Positions 1 to 11,933 of a DNA stretch of 42,804 nucleotides are shown in pieces. Source of the DNA: Apostichopus parvimensis (lineage: Eukaryota; Echinodermata; Holothuroidea; Aspidochirotida; Stichopodidae). The stretch spans positions 44,525-87,328 of the forward strand of contig KN883914.1 of the NCBI GenBank assembly GCA_000934455.1. Reading direction: 5' to 3'. Made by a program: the position numbers and the translations under genes. Below the pieces are notes generated by a model, which did not search any database, was not told the origin of the DNA, and saw only the letters and a program-made list of their open reading frames with translations. How positions within the stretch are numbered: position 1 is the stretch's first letter; every line of letters starts with the position of its first letter.

Positions 1-1232
1 TACAATCCCATAGCACACAGCCCTACACCAAAGTCGCTCGTTTGACGTAGAACAGCTAAAAGCCATTAACTGTCACAATGAATCGAAGTTAGCTATCAAA
101 ATCACCCTATACTATCCGACTATAGTAATCAATCTGAGGACAGTTTCTTTCCGCTTGACCCATAAAAGTATGATACTTTTTTAGTTTAGTTTTTAAGTTT
201 TTTTCTTTGTTAAAGTCAATTTAACCCACGGTCAGGAGGGTTTCAATAAAGCTAAGTGAAACCACAGTGTATATGAATACAAACGTGTAATTTAGATAGA
301 AACTATAAAAGATATATACCCAAGGTAACTGCCAGAAAATACTGAGATTTAGAAACTGGAGAAACTGACACCAAATACGAAACTAAAAACAAGGTATTTT
401 TATGGGACGTGTGGAATGTCAACATTGGTCGTTTAGATTTACACATGACGACTAAAGAAATAATAAAATGTGAATTATAAAAACAAAAAAACTGATATAC
501 TTTATGGCGATGCCATTCAATAAAAAATATACAATAAAAAGAACAAGACGAAACCGTGGTAAGCATGCATGGGTTATACATGCTTGCGAACGGAACATGT
601 GTCATGGGGTTCCTGTCACGACTTGACACAACCAACATTTAATCTTACTTTTTTCTCTTCTTGAAGGTTAACATTGGTCGACAATGTTATTTGTGATCCG
701 TACCCCCTTGTCTTCATCCGAATGTATACGCCACCATCCATCCTTCTAAACAGTATCATCGACACCACAGACATGAGAAATTAAGTTGATCATACTCTTC
801 TTCAACTCTTCTGTAATAAAGAGAAAAGAAAGAGAGAGCAAATATGAATCACCACAGGTTTTTAATTGCCAAACAACATTAAAATCGTGCATGGGAGCTC
901 ATCAATTCTTTTATGTTATACTCGATAATAAATGTCAACCATTTGATATACGGTTATATGATTTGACGCGACCGTAAATTGTCTCCGCCATTCAGGCTGT
1001 GTGTTATAACTTTCATCGAAGTGCGTTTTTTTTTTCTTCACCCGATTGCCTTTCACCCAATAGGGTAGGACTATAAAGAAGTAAGCATTAACGCCATCAC
1101 ATTGTAAAAACGTTTGTACGTCATTTCTCCGAACAATAAAAATACGAAGCAATGGTATAGGCCAGTATAGGCAGGCCTGTATGTGTTGACATTAACGAGG
1201 TACGCAACTATTTAGACATGCTTATGTGTTAC
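1..1232. other. Intergenic DNA, no gene seen
   Basis: The open frames here are short, have no splice-site or domain support and have AT-rich random composition. Nothing resembles a known protein exon. It may be distal 3' flank of GOSR2 or the flank of a gene to the left. Confidence 0.5.
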
Positions 1233-1475
1233 GAACATGTATGTATCTATGTATGTATTTCAGATCCTCCAGCAAGCAGGAACTCGCGAAGAAGTCTAAT
1301 TGGCTTATCAAAGCCGCAAGCTGACCGAAGTCAGTCTCTTACATTCATATTTAACGTCCATGATTATGAATTGTCAATTGCCAACAACTCTGTAACTGGG
1401 CGACATACATTAATATTGGAGCGACTCGAACTCGGGACCTTATGATTGAAAGGCACCATTGAGCTCCGTATTGTA
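1233..1475 (-). mobile_element. tRNA-derived SINE
   Basis: Read on the minus strand, the head shows a pol III A-box-like AGCTCAATGGT (plus positions about 1454-1465) and a B box GTTCGAGTC (1423-1431). The stretch between them looks like a tRNA anticodon and variable region but is about 10 bases too short, as if part of the D arm were deleted. A unique-looking body of about 160 bases follows, then a simple tail of TACATACATAGATACATACATG type at 1233-1262. Head, body and simple tail is the layout of a tRNA-derived SINE. Ends are approximate and no target-site duplication was established. A plus-strand open frame across it is not a gene. Confidence 0.55.
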
Positions 1476-1499
1476 ATACTTCCATGTACAACTACATGA

Positions 1500-2597
1500 C
1501 GGTGTAAGATAGGCTATTACCATTGGAGCAACACTTAAGGAAAGGAACAAGGTATCATGCTTGTCAAACAATTATTTACGTCTATATGAACATTCTAATG
1601 GATATAAGACATTCCGAGACACACCTTTATAATCAAACGACTGGGAAAATGAGTCAAATTAAATTTCCACCAGTTTTCCTAAATATTCGTACTTTAAAGC
1701 CACCCTTACAGTTTTCCTTCTTCATTACACGGCATGTATTCAAACAGATTATGCATAGATGAACTTATGTTACAGATTACTGGATTCATAACATGAAAAA
1801 ATAAGATATAGTTATTACTGTTTTAATAATAATCATAATAATATTGTAAACGCAATAACAGTGTACGTCACACCATTAATATGTTAAACATGCGATTGAC
1901 CAGTGAGTCAAATTTAAGGGGTTGTGTGTTCTTTTTGTTTTGTGCTGGTTTACTTTTGAGAAGTAATTTGAAATATATAGCGTACACAACCCAGTGGCGC
2001 TGTAATGATATTTACATGCAATTCACGTACCCCTTCATTGATTTTATTTAAACTACTGAACAAATGAATAAAAACCACCGTCGTTTTCGGAACGTGGAAA
2101 TTTTCGTGGAAATTTTCAAGTCGAAGAATTTCTGAACTTTGAAGGTTTACCACGCAAAATGTAAAATATAAAATTAATGTTTTGTTGTCGTGTACGGGAA
2201 GTTACGACATAGGTGATGACATGTTTAAATAAACAATCGGTAGTAAATAAATTCACTACAATTATGTATTGTTATACAAGTAAAAACGTTACAATAAATC
2301 AGTGATGGTGTTTTACAATCTTATCATCTTAATATATCATAACCTGAAGTCGTACGACTTAAGAAAACAAATTGGTATACTGAAGGAGTATCGTACGTGT
2401 AAATGTTATTTACCTACATCTGTATGACCCCATGTGTAATCTCAAGAAGTTGTATTCCATTTTTACAGTTTTTATGGAGGAAACTTCGATATTTTCACAA
2501 GATTGGATCAGTGTATAGAAATTCGCTGCATTAACCTACATACAGTTAGGTTACAATGATGGAAGTAAACAGTTCGTAACATCAACGCGAGCAATTT
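1500..2597. other. Intergenic DNA, nothing recognised
   Basis: AT-rich sequence with only short unsupported open frames. A GGAAATTTTCGT repeat near 2096-2118 is the only local structure noticed. Confidence 0.45.
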
Positions 2598-2991
2598 CCA
2601 TCAGAGCACCCATTACCTCCATCAGGGCACCCATTACCTCCATCAGAGCACCCATTACCTCCATCAGAGCACCCATTACCTCCATCAGAGTACCCATTAC
2701 CTCCATCAGAGCACCCATTACCTCCACCAGAGCACCCATTACTTCCATCAGAGCACCCATTACCTCCATCAGAGCCCCCATTACCTCCATCAGAGCACCC
2801 ATAGAGCACCCATTGCCTCCATCAGAGCACCCGTTACCTCCGTCAAAGCACCCGTTACCTCCATCAGAGCACCCATTACCTCCATCAGAACACCAAATAC
2901 CTCCATCAGATCGTCCATTACCTCCATCAGAGCACCAAATACCTCCATCAGAGCACCCATTGCCTCCATCAGAGCACCCATTACAAGAAAT
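2598..2991. repeat. 21-bp minisatellite, about 19 copies
   Basis: Tandem units of consensus CCATCAGAGCACCCATTACCT run without a gap except for one truncated unit near 2803. Copies in the left half are close to identical, while the right half carries variants such as CACCAAATA and a single CAGATCGTCC. Because 21 is a multiple of three and the unit lacks stops in several frames, long open frames appear on both strands: a heptad PPSEHPL on plus and MGALMEV on minus. These are by-products of the repeat, since neither has splice signals or non-repeat coding sequence beside it. Confidence 0.9.
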
Positions 2992-4500
2992 AGTAACCTA
3001 CATCAGATCTCCAACCCCTCCTCTACCCCCACTCACATGCCCGTACGAATACATTGCATGTTGTTCTCGGCAAATTAATAAGTATTTTAAACATGTTAAT
3101 ATGAGGCCATAAAACTGGTTTGTACTTTGAATCATTTTTCTATTGTATCTGAGGAACTAACCTAACCGATCTGAACGTTATATAAATTAATTAAACTTCT
3201 TTTATTGATGAAACTATATTTGATGTTTAAAGGGTCGTTTCTCAAAAATTAAAAGTGATATCGAAATACAACCTAGACAAACAGCAGATTGTTTGCATAT
3301 ATATCAAATCATTTTCTTGCTACAAGGTTACCCGTCTTGCGTTAGTATCAAAACCTCAGGTAGCATACGCCCATTAAAAGCCCCATTGACTTACACACTA
3401 AATCACAAAAGTGATTTGGCCTCTAAGTCTAGATAGAAGTTCTCACTAGCTAAACGCTACCCATCACCGGATAGCTGACAAGTTGGGCTTTCATGCCACC
3501 ATCATTTTTTTGTATCATGACCATGTACATCTTTTGCTATCAGAGCCTGAATTTTCGTCACTTGTAAACAAACCTCTTCACACAGTAGTAAACAATTTTC
3601 GTATACGCTGCTCCTGGGAGGCCTAAAGGGTTCTAAAATTGCCTCAATTGACCCACTTTTTGCACCACATGTACTTCCATCTCATGCTTTTCTACATGCA
3701 AGTCACAAAAAAAAAAAACAGATCTTGATTGATAACATATCAAAAAAGATGTTCTCCTACTGCATTTTGGGACTTTTCCTGAGATAAGAGAACATCCGAG
3801 CGGATTGATTTAGACCTTAATAGGAGTATGTCACCCTCACGGGCCGCAGAAAATTGGCCCAGGTCCCACTTGTCAATCTGTACATGTGCGTGTCGTAGTT
3901 ACCGATCAGGTCAAATACCAGACACAAGCACAATCAACAGCCATCAATGTTCGTACACAAAATGATCGCGTAAGTTGTGTATAGATAAAAACACAAAAAT
4001 AGCGAAGAGGAATGCTATTTAGTTTCCTTGCTTTTGTCGAGTGATTTAGTTAACTTTTTATTCCATCAGGAATACGAGTTACCTTTGAATTATTTCCTCC
4101 CGTGTATTTACCATATACGTATACTGAATGCGTACAAAGATATGTAGAGGCGTCGAGATGCAAGTTGATCCTCGAAGATCGTTATGTAACCTGCCCCCTC
4201 ACCTCCAATTAGACGTCCTGATTTGTTCGTAGGTTTATGATGAAAATGAGAATACATTAACATATATTCTATATATTACAAGCCACTCTAATTGACCCGG
4301 GGTTGTGGTCTCTCTGAACCACCCTCCCCTCCACCACATTCTCTCGTCAGGTTTGAAGGTTCATCCATGATTCAACTTCGTGGATACGTAGCTCAAACCT
4401 TAAACAAATTTAGAAAATACATTTTGGCCACTGGCGAAAGCCAAATGGCAAATGCAAGTGAGTCTATACTGTTTCAGTAATGGCACACAGTACCCTCTTC
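2992..4500. other. Intergenic DNA, possible interspersed-repeat remnants
   Basis: No gene is recognised. The stretch of about 3330-3900 has a more even base composition than its surroundings and reads like a decayed dispersed element, but no terminal repeats, target-site duplication or coding relic can be shown. Confidence 0.3.
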
Positions 4501-4523
4501 AAATGATTCTGTTTGATTGAGAG

Positions 4524-4581
4524 AAGGGAGGGTGAAGGGGAGGGGGGGTGATTGTGAGAGGGTGAAGGCGGAAGGGTTGGG
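4524..4581. repeat. G-rich tract with quadruplex potential
   Basis: Several runs of three to seven G are separated by short GA or TGA spacers on the plus strand. This fits a G-quadruplex pattern and also creates a proline/serine-rich spurious frame on minus. Confidence 0.6.
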
Positions 4582-4827
4582 TAAGCGCCATTACTGCTAC
4601 ACAAGAACTTTGTGTAGTGAACACAAAATAAGAAAAACAAGTCTAGATGTTCGATAGTTTCAATATATTTCGTGAACATTTGGACCAAAAAAAAAAAGAA
4701 AAGTACAATGAAATTGTATTTGAATAAACGAATATTTATACCTTTATATGTTCATTACATAAATAGCGAAAACAGAGAGGCCGAAACAAGTGCAATAACA
4801 TGAGTTGAGTGCTTGATGGGTGTGTGT

Positions 4828-4874
4828 GGGGAGGGGAAGGGGAAGGGGGGAGGGGAAGGGGAAGGGGTGCGGGT
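4828..4874. repeat. (GGGGAA)n-like G-quadruplex tract
   Basis: An almost perfect repeat of GGGGAAG units with at least five runs of four to six G. By pattern it is the strongest quadruplex candidate in the left third of the window. It lies in intergenic DNA with no gene beside it. Confidence 0.75.
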
Positions 4875-5735
4875 GGGCATACAACATGCTGGACTTACAT
4901 AATGTTATGATAGGACCAGGTCTTTGGTTCTCATTAAGGCAGCCTTTAGTGTGTTGATTGGGGTACATTTTGGACACTATGACATGTAATGTTATTCATA
5001 ACATGTAATGTTGTTCTGTATGATAGAATAAAATCTAAGGTTTGGTAATATCGCTGGCCCAAAGGCAATGTATGTTTTTAACTGAAAACACGATAGGTTA
5101 AACCTATGTATATGGTAATGTAATTTATGAAAGCTTGTTCAGGACACCAACAATGACAAGACTACTACCATGACAACCTCATACATGGCGGTATCCAATG
5201 ACCTTCCACTACATGTGTCGCCCTGTTATTCCTACGGCATGCGTATTCCGATAAAACATAACAAAAAATATAATTAGTGTGTGAAAACAAAAAGATAATT
5301 TGATTATTTATCAAAATGAAAATAACATTAGATATTAATCTTATGTGACTGGTTACTTCACGAAATTCAGAAATTAAGGTTGACTATTAGCATTGACAGA
5401 ATCTAGTACTGGCACACTGAAATAAATCCTTAATTCCAGGGTTTATTCAGTTTAAAAGGGAGACATTTTTCAGCATTTTAGTCTTGATACACCATAATCC
5501 AAGAAAAATATAGATAAATAAAATAAATTGTGTGATAGTAGTGTTTCTATAGCTATTCTTGATTTCAAGATATTCAGCTTTGATATATTCTGATATCTAT
5601 GGAATACTCCTTTAATTGTTGAGGAAGCCAGGCTTAATGTTAATCCATTGTTCTATACACTCCTCACCACTTATGGTGGGGCTACGCTTAAATAACACCA
5701 TTTCTCAAAGCGGCTCCCTAACGGAACACAGAAAC
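4875..5735. other. Intergenic DNA, nothing recognised
   Basis: Short AT-rich sequence without supported exons. A 12-bp direct repeat ACATGTAATGTT occurs at 4982 and 5001. Confidence 0.45.
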
Positions 5736-5800
5736 ACCATGTAGCCCAGTGGTTAAACAGCTTGCACATGCCTGGTCTATACCATATCAAACTGATCTTG
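5736..5800 (+). repeat. tRNA-like relic (possible SINE head)
   Basis: GTAGCCCAGTGGTTA fits a pol III A box and D arm. About 35 bases on, ATCAAACTGATC could be a decayed B box. The T arm does not fold cleanly, so this is at best a tRNA-derived fossil rather than a working tRNA gene. Confidence 0.3.
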
Positions 5801-7344
5801 TACCTTAAATGACCCTTTAAAGAATCTTGTCAAGACGCAAAGCCGTATCGCTATCATCACCAAATCAAAACAAGTACATGCTCTAAATTCAATCGGAGAA
5901 AACTAGATTTGTAACAGATGACTTCATTGTAAGATCCAATCAAGTCACCATCAGTAATATTGTAACTAGAGGCAAGTCGTTGACTTAATTCCCTGTTTCA
6001 TCTCTACGATTCAAAACTTGACAAACTTGATCGAGTCAATATAACCTTTTTGCAATACAATGACCTAAGTCACGACTCAAGAAAACACTGGAGAAAATCT
6101 TACGTAATAGCTGTAAATCTAGGTGTAACATTTTTGTTTTGTATAGGGTTGGCAAGTATATATAGAATGAGTCTTTTGTCGCTGAGTTTCTCACCAAGAT
6201 GAGTTTTAGATAAAATGAGAGACCTCAACTGTCATTCATTAAATTGACTCTTGGATAAAGTGGATAAACTGATTTTTAGAATTAAACCTGAAATGCTGCT
6301 TTAATTGAAAACAAAACATGGCAAGATGGCATTCCACGCAGAGAAGAAACCTAATATTACCAGCATCAGTCCATAAAACATTCTGCAAAATGTATAGTTC
6401 AAGGCAAATATGAGACTTTTATTTCTTTCACATCACCTTTGAAATAAATATAAGGCATTCCATATTAATTCTCTCTTTTTTGTAGCTGACAGTCAGATAA
6501 AAAATTAATTTCAATTTTTAACATATCTGTCTGGTATTTTTCTGTTCTATTTGCATCAGCTTTTACATTTCCCTTAATGACATTAGATTTTAAGACCTGG
6601 TGAAGTCTTGTAACGTTTTAATGATTTTTAACAGTTTTGGTTTTGGCTTTCAGGGTTGTGCTCACGACAGGTGGGTGAGTCCAGCATTTCTGAATGCCAC
6701 CCAGCACAAACAGTATTTTAAACATTTTTGGCCGGCACTATTTTTGATTAACTAATTATTTTTTACCATTACCAAAAGATTGGTGAATACTTGGCACAGT
6801 AGTTAGCTCCAGAATAGGGGAGGGGGACACACCCACCCCTTAGACCCCTCCCACAGGATGTGGATCACACTACGACACAAAACCGCCTTGCACTCAAATG
6901 TTTCCTGAGCAAATTCATGGGCTTTGATACCTCAAAGTTTGAGATAATAGAAGTGTTTATCACTCCTAAATTTCACCAGTACTGCTCATTTCAGAAACAG
7001 AGGTAAAATACCACCCACAAAGTCAAACTGGATGTAGACCTAGTTAGGGTATGCCATCAGTTTCGTTTCAGCCAATTAAATGGCAAATAGGTTGTGTTTC
7101 TATAAATACAGTAAAACTGCATCTTAGCATAGAAATGGTTGGCCCTGAAAAATATTCTTACCTTAAAAGCGAAGCTTTTAACACAATTGGAGAGCTTGGA
7201 TATAGATGGTTTCGCAAATTTCACAGCCTTTTTACTTAAAACCCTGGTTGACATCTGATTTGGATAGTAACATTTTAATGAATGCATGTGGTGGGAAAAC
7301 GGAATGCTATTCATATTAATTATTATTTAGCTGCCTTAAACATG
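5801..7344. other. 3' flank of GOSR2, no gene seen
   Basis: This region is downstream of the GOSR2 stop codon on the minus strand and should hold its 3' UTR. On minus, an ATTAAA variant poly(A) signal occurs at 7274-7279 and a canonical AATAAA at 6418-6423. Which one is used cannot be told. No coding exon was recognised. Confidence 0.4.
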
Positions 7345-10300
7345 TCAGAGTAAATACTTGTAGGAAAGGTACATTATTACGCACGTAACAAACATACCAA
7401 CCAAAAGAATGTATTTATCCTGGCTTCCTCGCTTCTCAATAAGTCTTATCACTGTGTTACTGAGACCTAATACGTTGCCAACATCCAACATTTTCTTGTG
7501 GGCTGCCTGAAATGAAGAAAACATTAAAAATAGGTTTGAATTATGAACAGAATTGATAACTGAAAGGAGGTTTAAGTAACAACCCTTCCTACTTATGTCA
7601 CAAAGAGTTTAAAAAAAGACTTTACCAACTCATATAAAGATAAGTGATTTATTTCACCAACTAGAAAACTTTAGTTGGAATAGTAACAATACATGACAAG
7701 AGAACTTGAATTAAGTTTAATTTACCTTACCATAAATGTGAGTAATGCTATGCCCCATATCTCCTGAATTATTGCATCCATGATAGAAAACAAAATTATG
7801 GTCCCACGTAAAGGTTTCATTTAACCACTTGTAATGGTATGTTTTGGTACATCATTACAATCATATGAAAAAGAAATTTAAGTTGAATTAAATTAAACAG
7901 AAGACTGCCTATTCCAGCCAGAGTTTTCATATTTTCATACATACATAAATACATCAAGCTTCCTTTCACCTAGTTTAAGATATTTTTTAAGTTACATACT
8001 CTCTGAAGGACAGGAACTGACCTTTAAAACTCCTCTCTGATCGCGAATATTTTGGAGGGTCATTATGCCATGGTCAGTGAGGTCATCAATATCTCTGTGA
8101 GTGTTCAACAATGATGAATTGTGATCTAATTCAGAGTCAATAGTAATGCTAGCTTCATCCTGAAAGAAAGAAAAGAGAAAAGAAAACCTCCCTTAAAAGC
8201 GACTTTTTACATTTACAGATGGAAGAACTGATTGGAGTTGAGTAATATCTGGCTAATTCAAACCACTTTTATCCAGGTGTTGGATGATACAGATCCACAA
8301 TCTAAGAGATGGTTTATCAAGTATAACATCGCAATTTACTACAGCAAATATGGCCTAATTGCAATTAAAGGATGTATATGTAATAGTCTTTAGAGTCTTC
8401 AAAATTATATTATAATTATATATTATGAGATGTGACATTTGCTAAACAAAATAAAACACTAAACTTTTCCCTGCAATCTAACCATTTCTCTGTTGCAAAG
8501 CACTGTAACCATTCCTCAGAACTTTAACCATTTCACTGTTTATGAATGCATAATACTGCCACAGTTTGTTTTAACTGCGTAGTACTGTACATAACCACTC
8601 CTATTTATAAATGCATAGTACTCTAACTATTCCTCCATTTATAAAGTGTATAGTACTGTATCCATTCCTCTAATAACAAATACATAGAACAGTCAACATT
8701 CCAATTTTTAATTGCATAGAACTGTAACCATGCCTCTATTTGTAACTGCATAGTACTGCATAACCTCTGTTTATATAATCTTTGCATAGTAATGTAACCA
8801 ATCCTCTGTTTAATCTTTGCATAGTACTGCATACCCACTCCTCTGTGTAATCTTTGTATAGTGCTGTAACCAATTCTCTGTTTAATCTTTGTATAGTACT
8901 GCATACCCACTCCTCTGTTTAATCTTTGCATAGTACTACATACCCACTCCTCTGTTTAATCTTTGCAGAGTACTGTAACCAATCCTCTGTGTAATCTTGG
9001 CATAGTACTGCATACCCACTCCTCTGTGTAATATTTGCATAGTACTGTAACCAATCCTCTGTTTAATCTTTGCATAGTACTGCAAACCCACTCCCCTGTT
9101 TAATCTTTGCATAGTACTGCAAACCCACTCCCCTGTTTAATCTTTGCATAGTACTGCAAACCCACTCCTCTGTGTAATCTTTGCATAGTACTGTAACCAT
9201 CCCTCTACTTTTTATCTTATAGTACTATACCTATTCCTCTGTCTATAATTACCTAATACTATCACTGTTTATCTGTAACTGCATAAGTTTACCTTACAAA
9301 TTGCATTTTATTAGAATGATTTAATAATTCTTTCTAATCTACCATCAGACTGTTACTATGGTTAATCTCCATGGTCCAATATTTGACTTACATTTGTTGT
9401 GAATCTCCGTGACAACAATTCTTCTCTACGTTGTTCGTCTTGATCTCGTTGTAGTCGTTTACTTTGTATATTCTGCAAGGCAGCTTGATAATGTTGACAG
9501 TCATACTTGAGTTTATCTAACCGCCTGTAATTATTATATAGAATTACAGTTGTCAATCCTCTGTTACTACTAACAATATGCTTGAACTATATGTGTCAGT
9601 CCAAGAAGTTATTTCATAATTTAGTATAAACTGTTGGATAAAAATGTATTTTGGAATTCAGAGGCTACTCTCCTTGAATAAATCTGCAGAAAACTTTCCA
9701 AGTGTTGACCGTTGTTGAGTTCAAGTAATCAGCAAGTTTCTTGCACTCAAGCCAACTTGGAAGCTTTACTTTGGAGTTACCACTGTTGGAGTTCACATTC
9801 ATGAAAAATATTCAGATTCTTTTACTTTAAGTATATCTAGGTAGAGCTTTCCAAGCTTTGCTCATACCACGGTTATAAGGCTTGAGACTAAACTAATATA
9901 TTATGCAGAGCATTAAGTAAAGTGACTAATACTGTATATTGTTCCAACTCCAATTCTCATAGCTTCTTCCATTGCATAATCATTGAATCCTTGGTGTTAA
10001 ATTTGAAAGTTCTTCCACAATGAAGTATGACCTTATTGCATATATAGGGAGGACCATAGAGCAGTGTGTGAGCACTCAATAAGAACATCCCTTGGGACAA
10101 TCAAAATCACAAAGTAGGTTCTCATATTGTGAATCACTTAACTTGTTACTTTCTCAATGTTTTTCTCTCTTCTTTATAGCTCTTGTTTTGCTGAGCACTA
10201 CATGCTTTGCTGGTTTGCTTTCTAACAGTCTCTGTGCCATGGGGGGGGGGGGGGTGTCCAAACCAGCCTAGTCCCTCTAGACAATGTGATGAGTCTTCTA

Positions 10301-11933
10301 ACACACCTTGAACAACTGACTAAAGTAAAAAAAAACTTCACATTCATCAATTTCCCCAAAGAAGAACCATAAAGAGCCAGATGAAACCAGCTTGAGATAT
10401 TTCTGACCGACTGAAAGAGTTTCAAAGTTTTAATGAGTCGATAACATATATATGTATTCATATATCAGTTTGCTGCAAATTAGTAAAACTATCACTCACA
10501 GTTTTGCATTCTGCTTTCTGTTTGGTGGTTCTTTATTTACCATGATTTCCAATCTTTCACAGTTTGAACTAATTTGCTCGATAAGTGAATAGACTTCATT
10601 TTCAATAGCTGTGAAAATATCAATAAATATCAAAATAGAATATTTCAGTGTATTTTGAACAAATGGGAATGGGAAAAGAGAATGGGGACCTCTTGGCATA
10701 TTCAGCTTAAAAGCTGTTGGTGCTAGAATGATCTTTAGGAAACGGTAATGAAACATGACATAAATACTGATATGTTTTGAACAAATATTTGGTTATTTTC
10801 TGATCATTATCTACAGTACTTAGGAGGGGGTGGGAGAGAGAGAATGGGGTGGAAGGAAAGCACCATGGCTGACATACTATGTGTATTCTAACATTCCATA
10901 TTCAATATGATTAAAAAATTTCCTCCCAACCCCATCTCGTTCCACATAACTGGAAGGCATGAGACAATACTTACTGTGTGCATCTTCTCTCATTGCATTT
11001 TGTATTCTGTTGAAGCCATACTCAATCTCATGGATCAACCTACAATAAAAAAAGTTAGTATGAAATTCAATTGAATTCATTCATCTACAAACAGCATAAG
11101 AAACTACACATCATTACACAAAAAACAGAGTCAGTGGACCTCTGTTCTCTGCCTAGCTGTTAGCTAAAGACATGAAACATATGCTGTGCTCAAGCATATA
11201 ATTTCATGTGTGTTATGTCCCAGATAGTGAGCAAAAAGTCTAAAGTGTCCCCATATTGAAATGGATTTGCAGACGCCTGATGTCTAAGGTACATCTGTTG
11301 TGATAAATGTTCACCAAAAAGTTGCAAATAAGTAGAAAGTACTGTATATAGCACTTAATTCTTTAAGACTTGCATGCTTTCGTCTACATAGCCCTGCAAA
11401 CTGTACAATTTGTACTGCATGGTAATTTTATCTTTCTCCAGCGACTGGGCCAATAATGAGGTTTCTTGGAACTTAACTTACGCTAATCCTTATTCAGTTA
11501 GCAACCTGTCAAAACATTGAAACAGATTTTTATTGGCCCAGCAGCCAGACGCATTGTGGAGGGATCAATGTCTAGGTCTATATGCTACTTGCTTGGCCGT
11601 ATTCCATTGGCTGCCGTAGGAATAACAAATGCTGTATATTACTTAGTCACCTGGCCTTTTCGGCAATCTCTCACTCCTACCTCGGACCCGAACTTCGCAT
11701 CGACACTTCTCCTCACCGCCGCCTTATAGTCTCAACCATAGATTAATGTTTTCGTCGTAATGTTTCGAAATGGTACGACTACGAATGTTATAATATGCTG
11801 ACACTGAGGCCTAGCCTAGTACTAATACAAAGTAGCAGTTACACCTGTTAGGCCTAGTTTCACGACAAAATTTGAAGTATAAATTTTCAATGAAAGAAGC
11901 TAACTTGTTTGTTTCGTGATACAGCTTTTCCAT
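7345..11933 (-). CDS. GOSR2: Golgi SNAP receptor complex member 2 (membrin), six exons
   Basis: Membrin is a Qb-SNARE of the Golgi that drives fusion of ER-derived vesicles at the cis-Golgi. Coding exons on minus: 11905-11933, 10975-11039, 10500-10608, 9392-9524, 8022-8159 and 7345-7506. All introns are GT-AG and all phases join, giving 636 nt and 211 residues; human membrin has 212. The start [10 protein letters not shown] matches the tiny first exon of the family. The middle keeps [20 protein letters not shown] (human [20 protein letters not shown]) and [14 protein letters not shown]. The SNARE motif lies at about 115-180, with zero-layer Gln153 in IRDQR. Gly143 aligns with human Gly144, the site of the G144W epilepsy variant. 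A C-terminal membrane anchor spans about 190-206 ([18 protein letters not shown]). Nothing is missing or broken. It is head to head with the zinc-finger gene. Confidence 0.95.
8480..9285. repeat. 35/37-bp minisatellite in GOSR2 intron 4
   Basis: Units based on CTCTGTTTAATCTTTGCATA plus GTACTG run through the intron. Two sub-types exist: a 37-bp unit ending GCATACCCACTC and a 35-bp unit ending TGTAACCAATC. They alternate through much of 8770-9210. Units near 9060-9170 are nearly identical, while those left of about 8760 and right of about 9210 are strongly diverged. Frames on minus across it are repeat artefacts. Confidence 0.9.
10241..10254. repeat. Poly(G) run of 14
   Basis: Fourteen consecutive G on plus in GOSR2 intron 3. 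The length is likely polymorphic and error-prone in assembly. Confidence 0.9.

Noticed and set aside
2551-3112. Long frames reading MGALMEV (minus) and PPSEHPL (plus) heptads
   Set aside because: They are the translation of a stop-free 21-bp minisatellite. There is no flanking coding sequence, and both strands are open to the same extent.
8623-8931. 102-codon minus frame rich in QR and YY
   Set aside because: It lies in the GOSR2 intron 4 minisatellite, between two verified exons of the same strand.
11517-11729. 70-codon plus frame between GOSR2 exons 1 and 2
   Set aside because: It starts within a GOSR2 intron, opposite strand, with no acceptor, donor or known motif.
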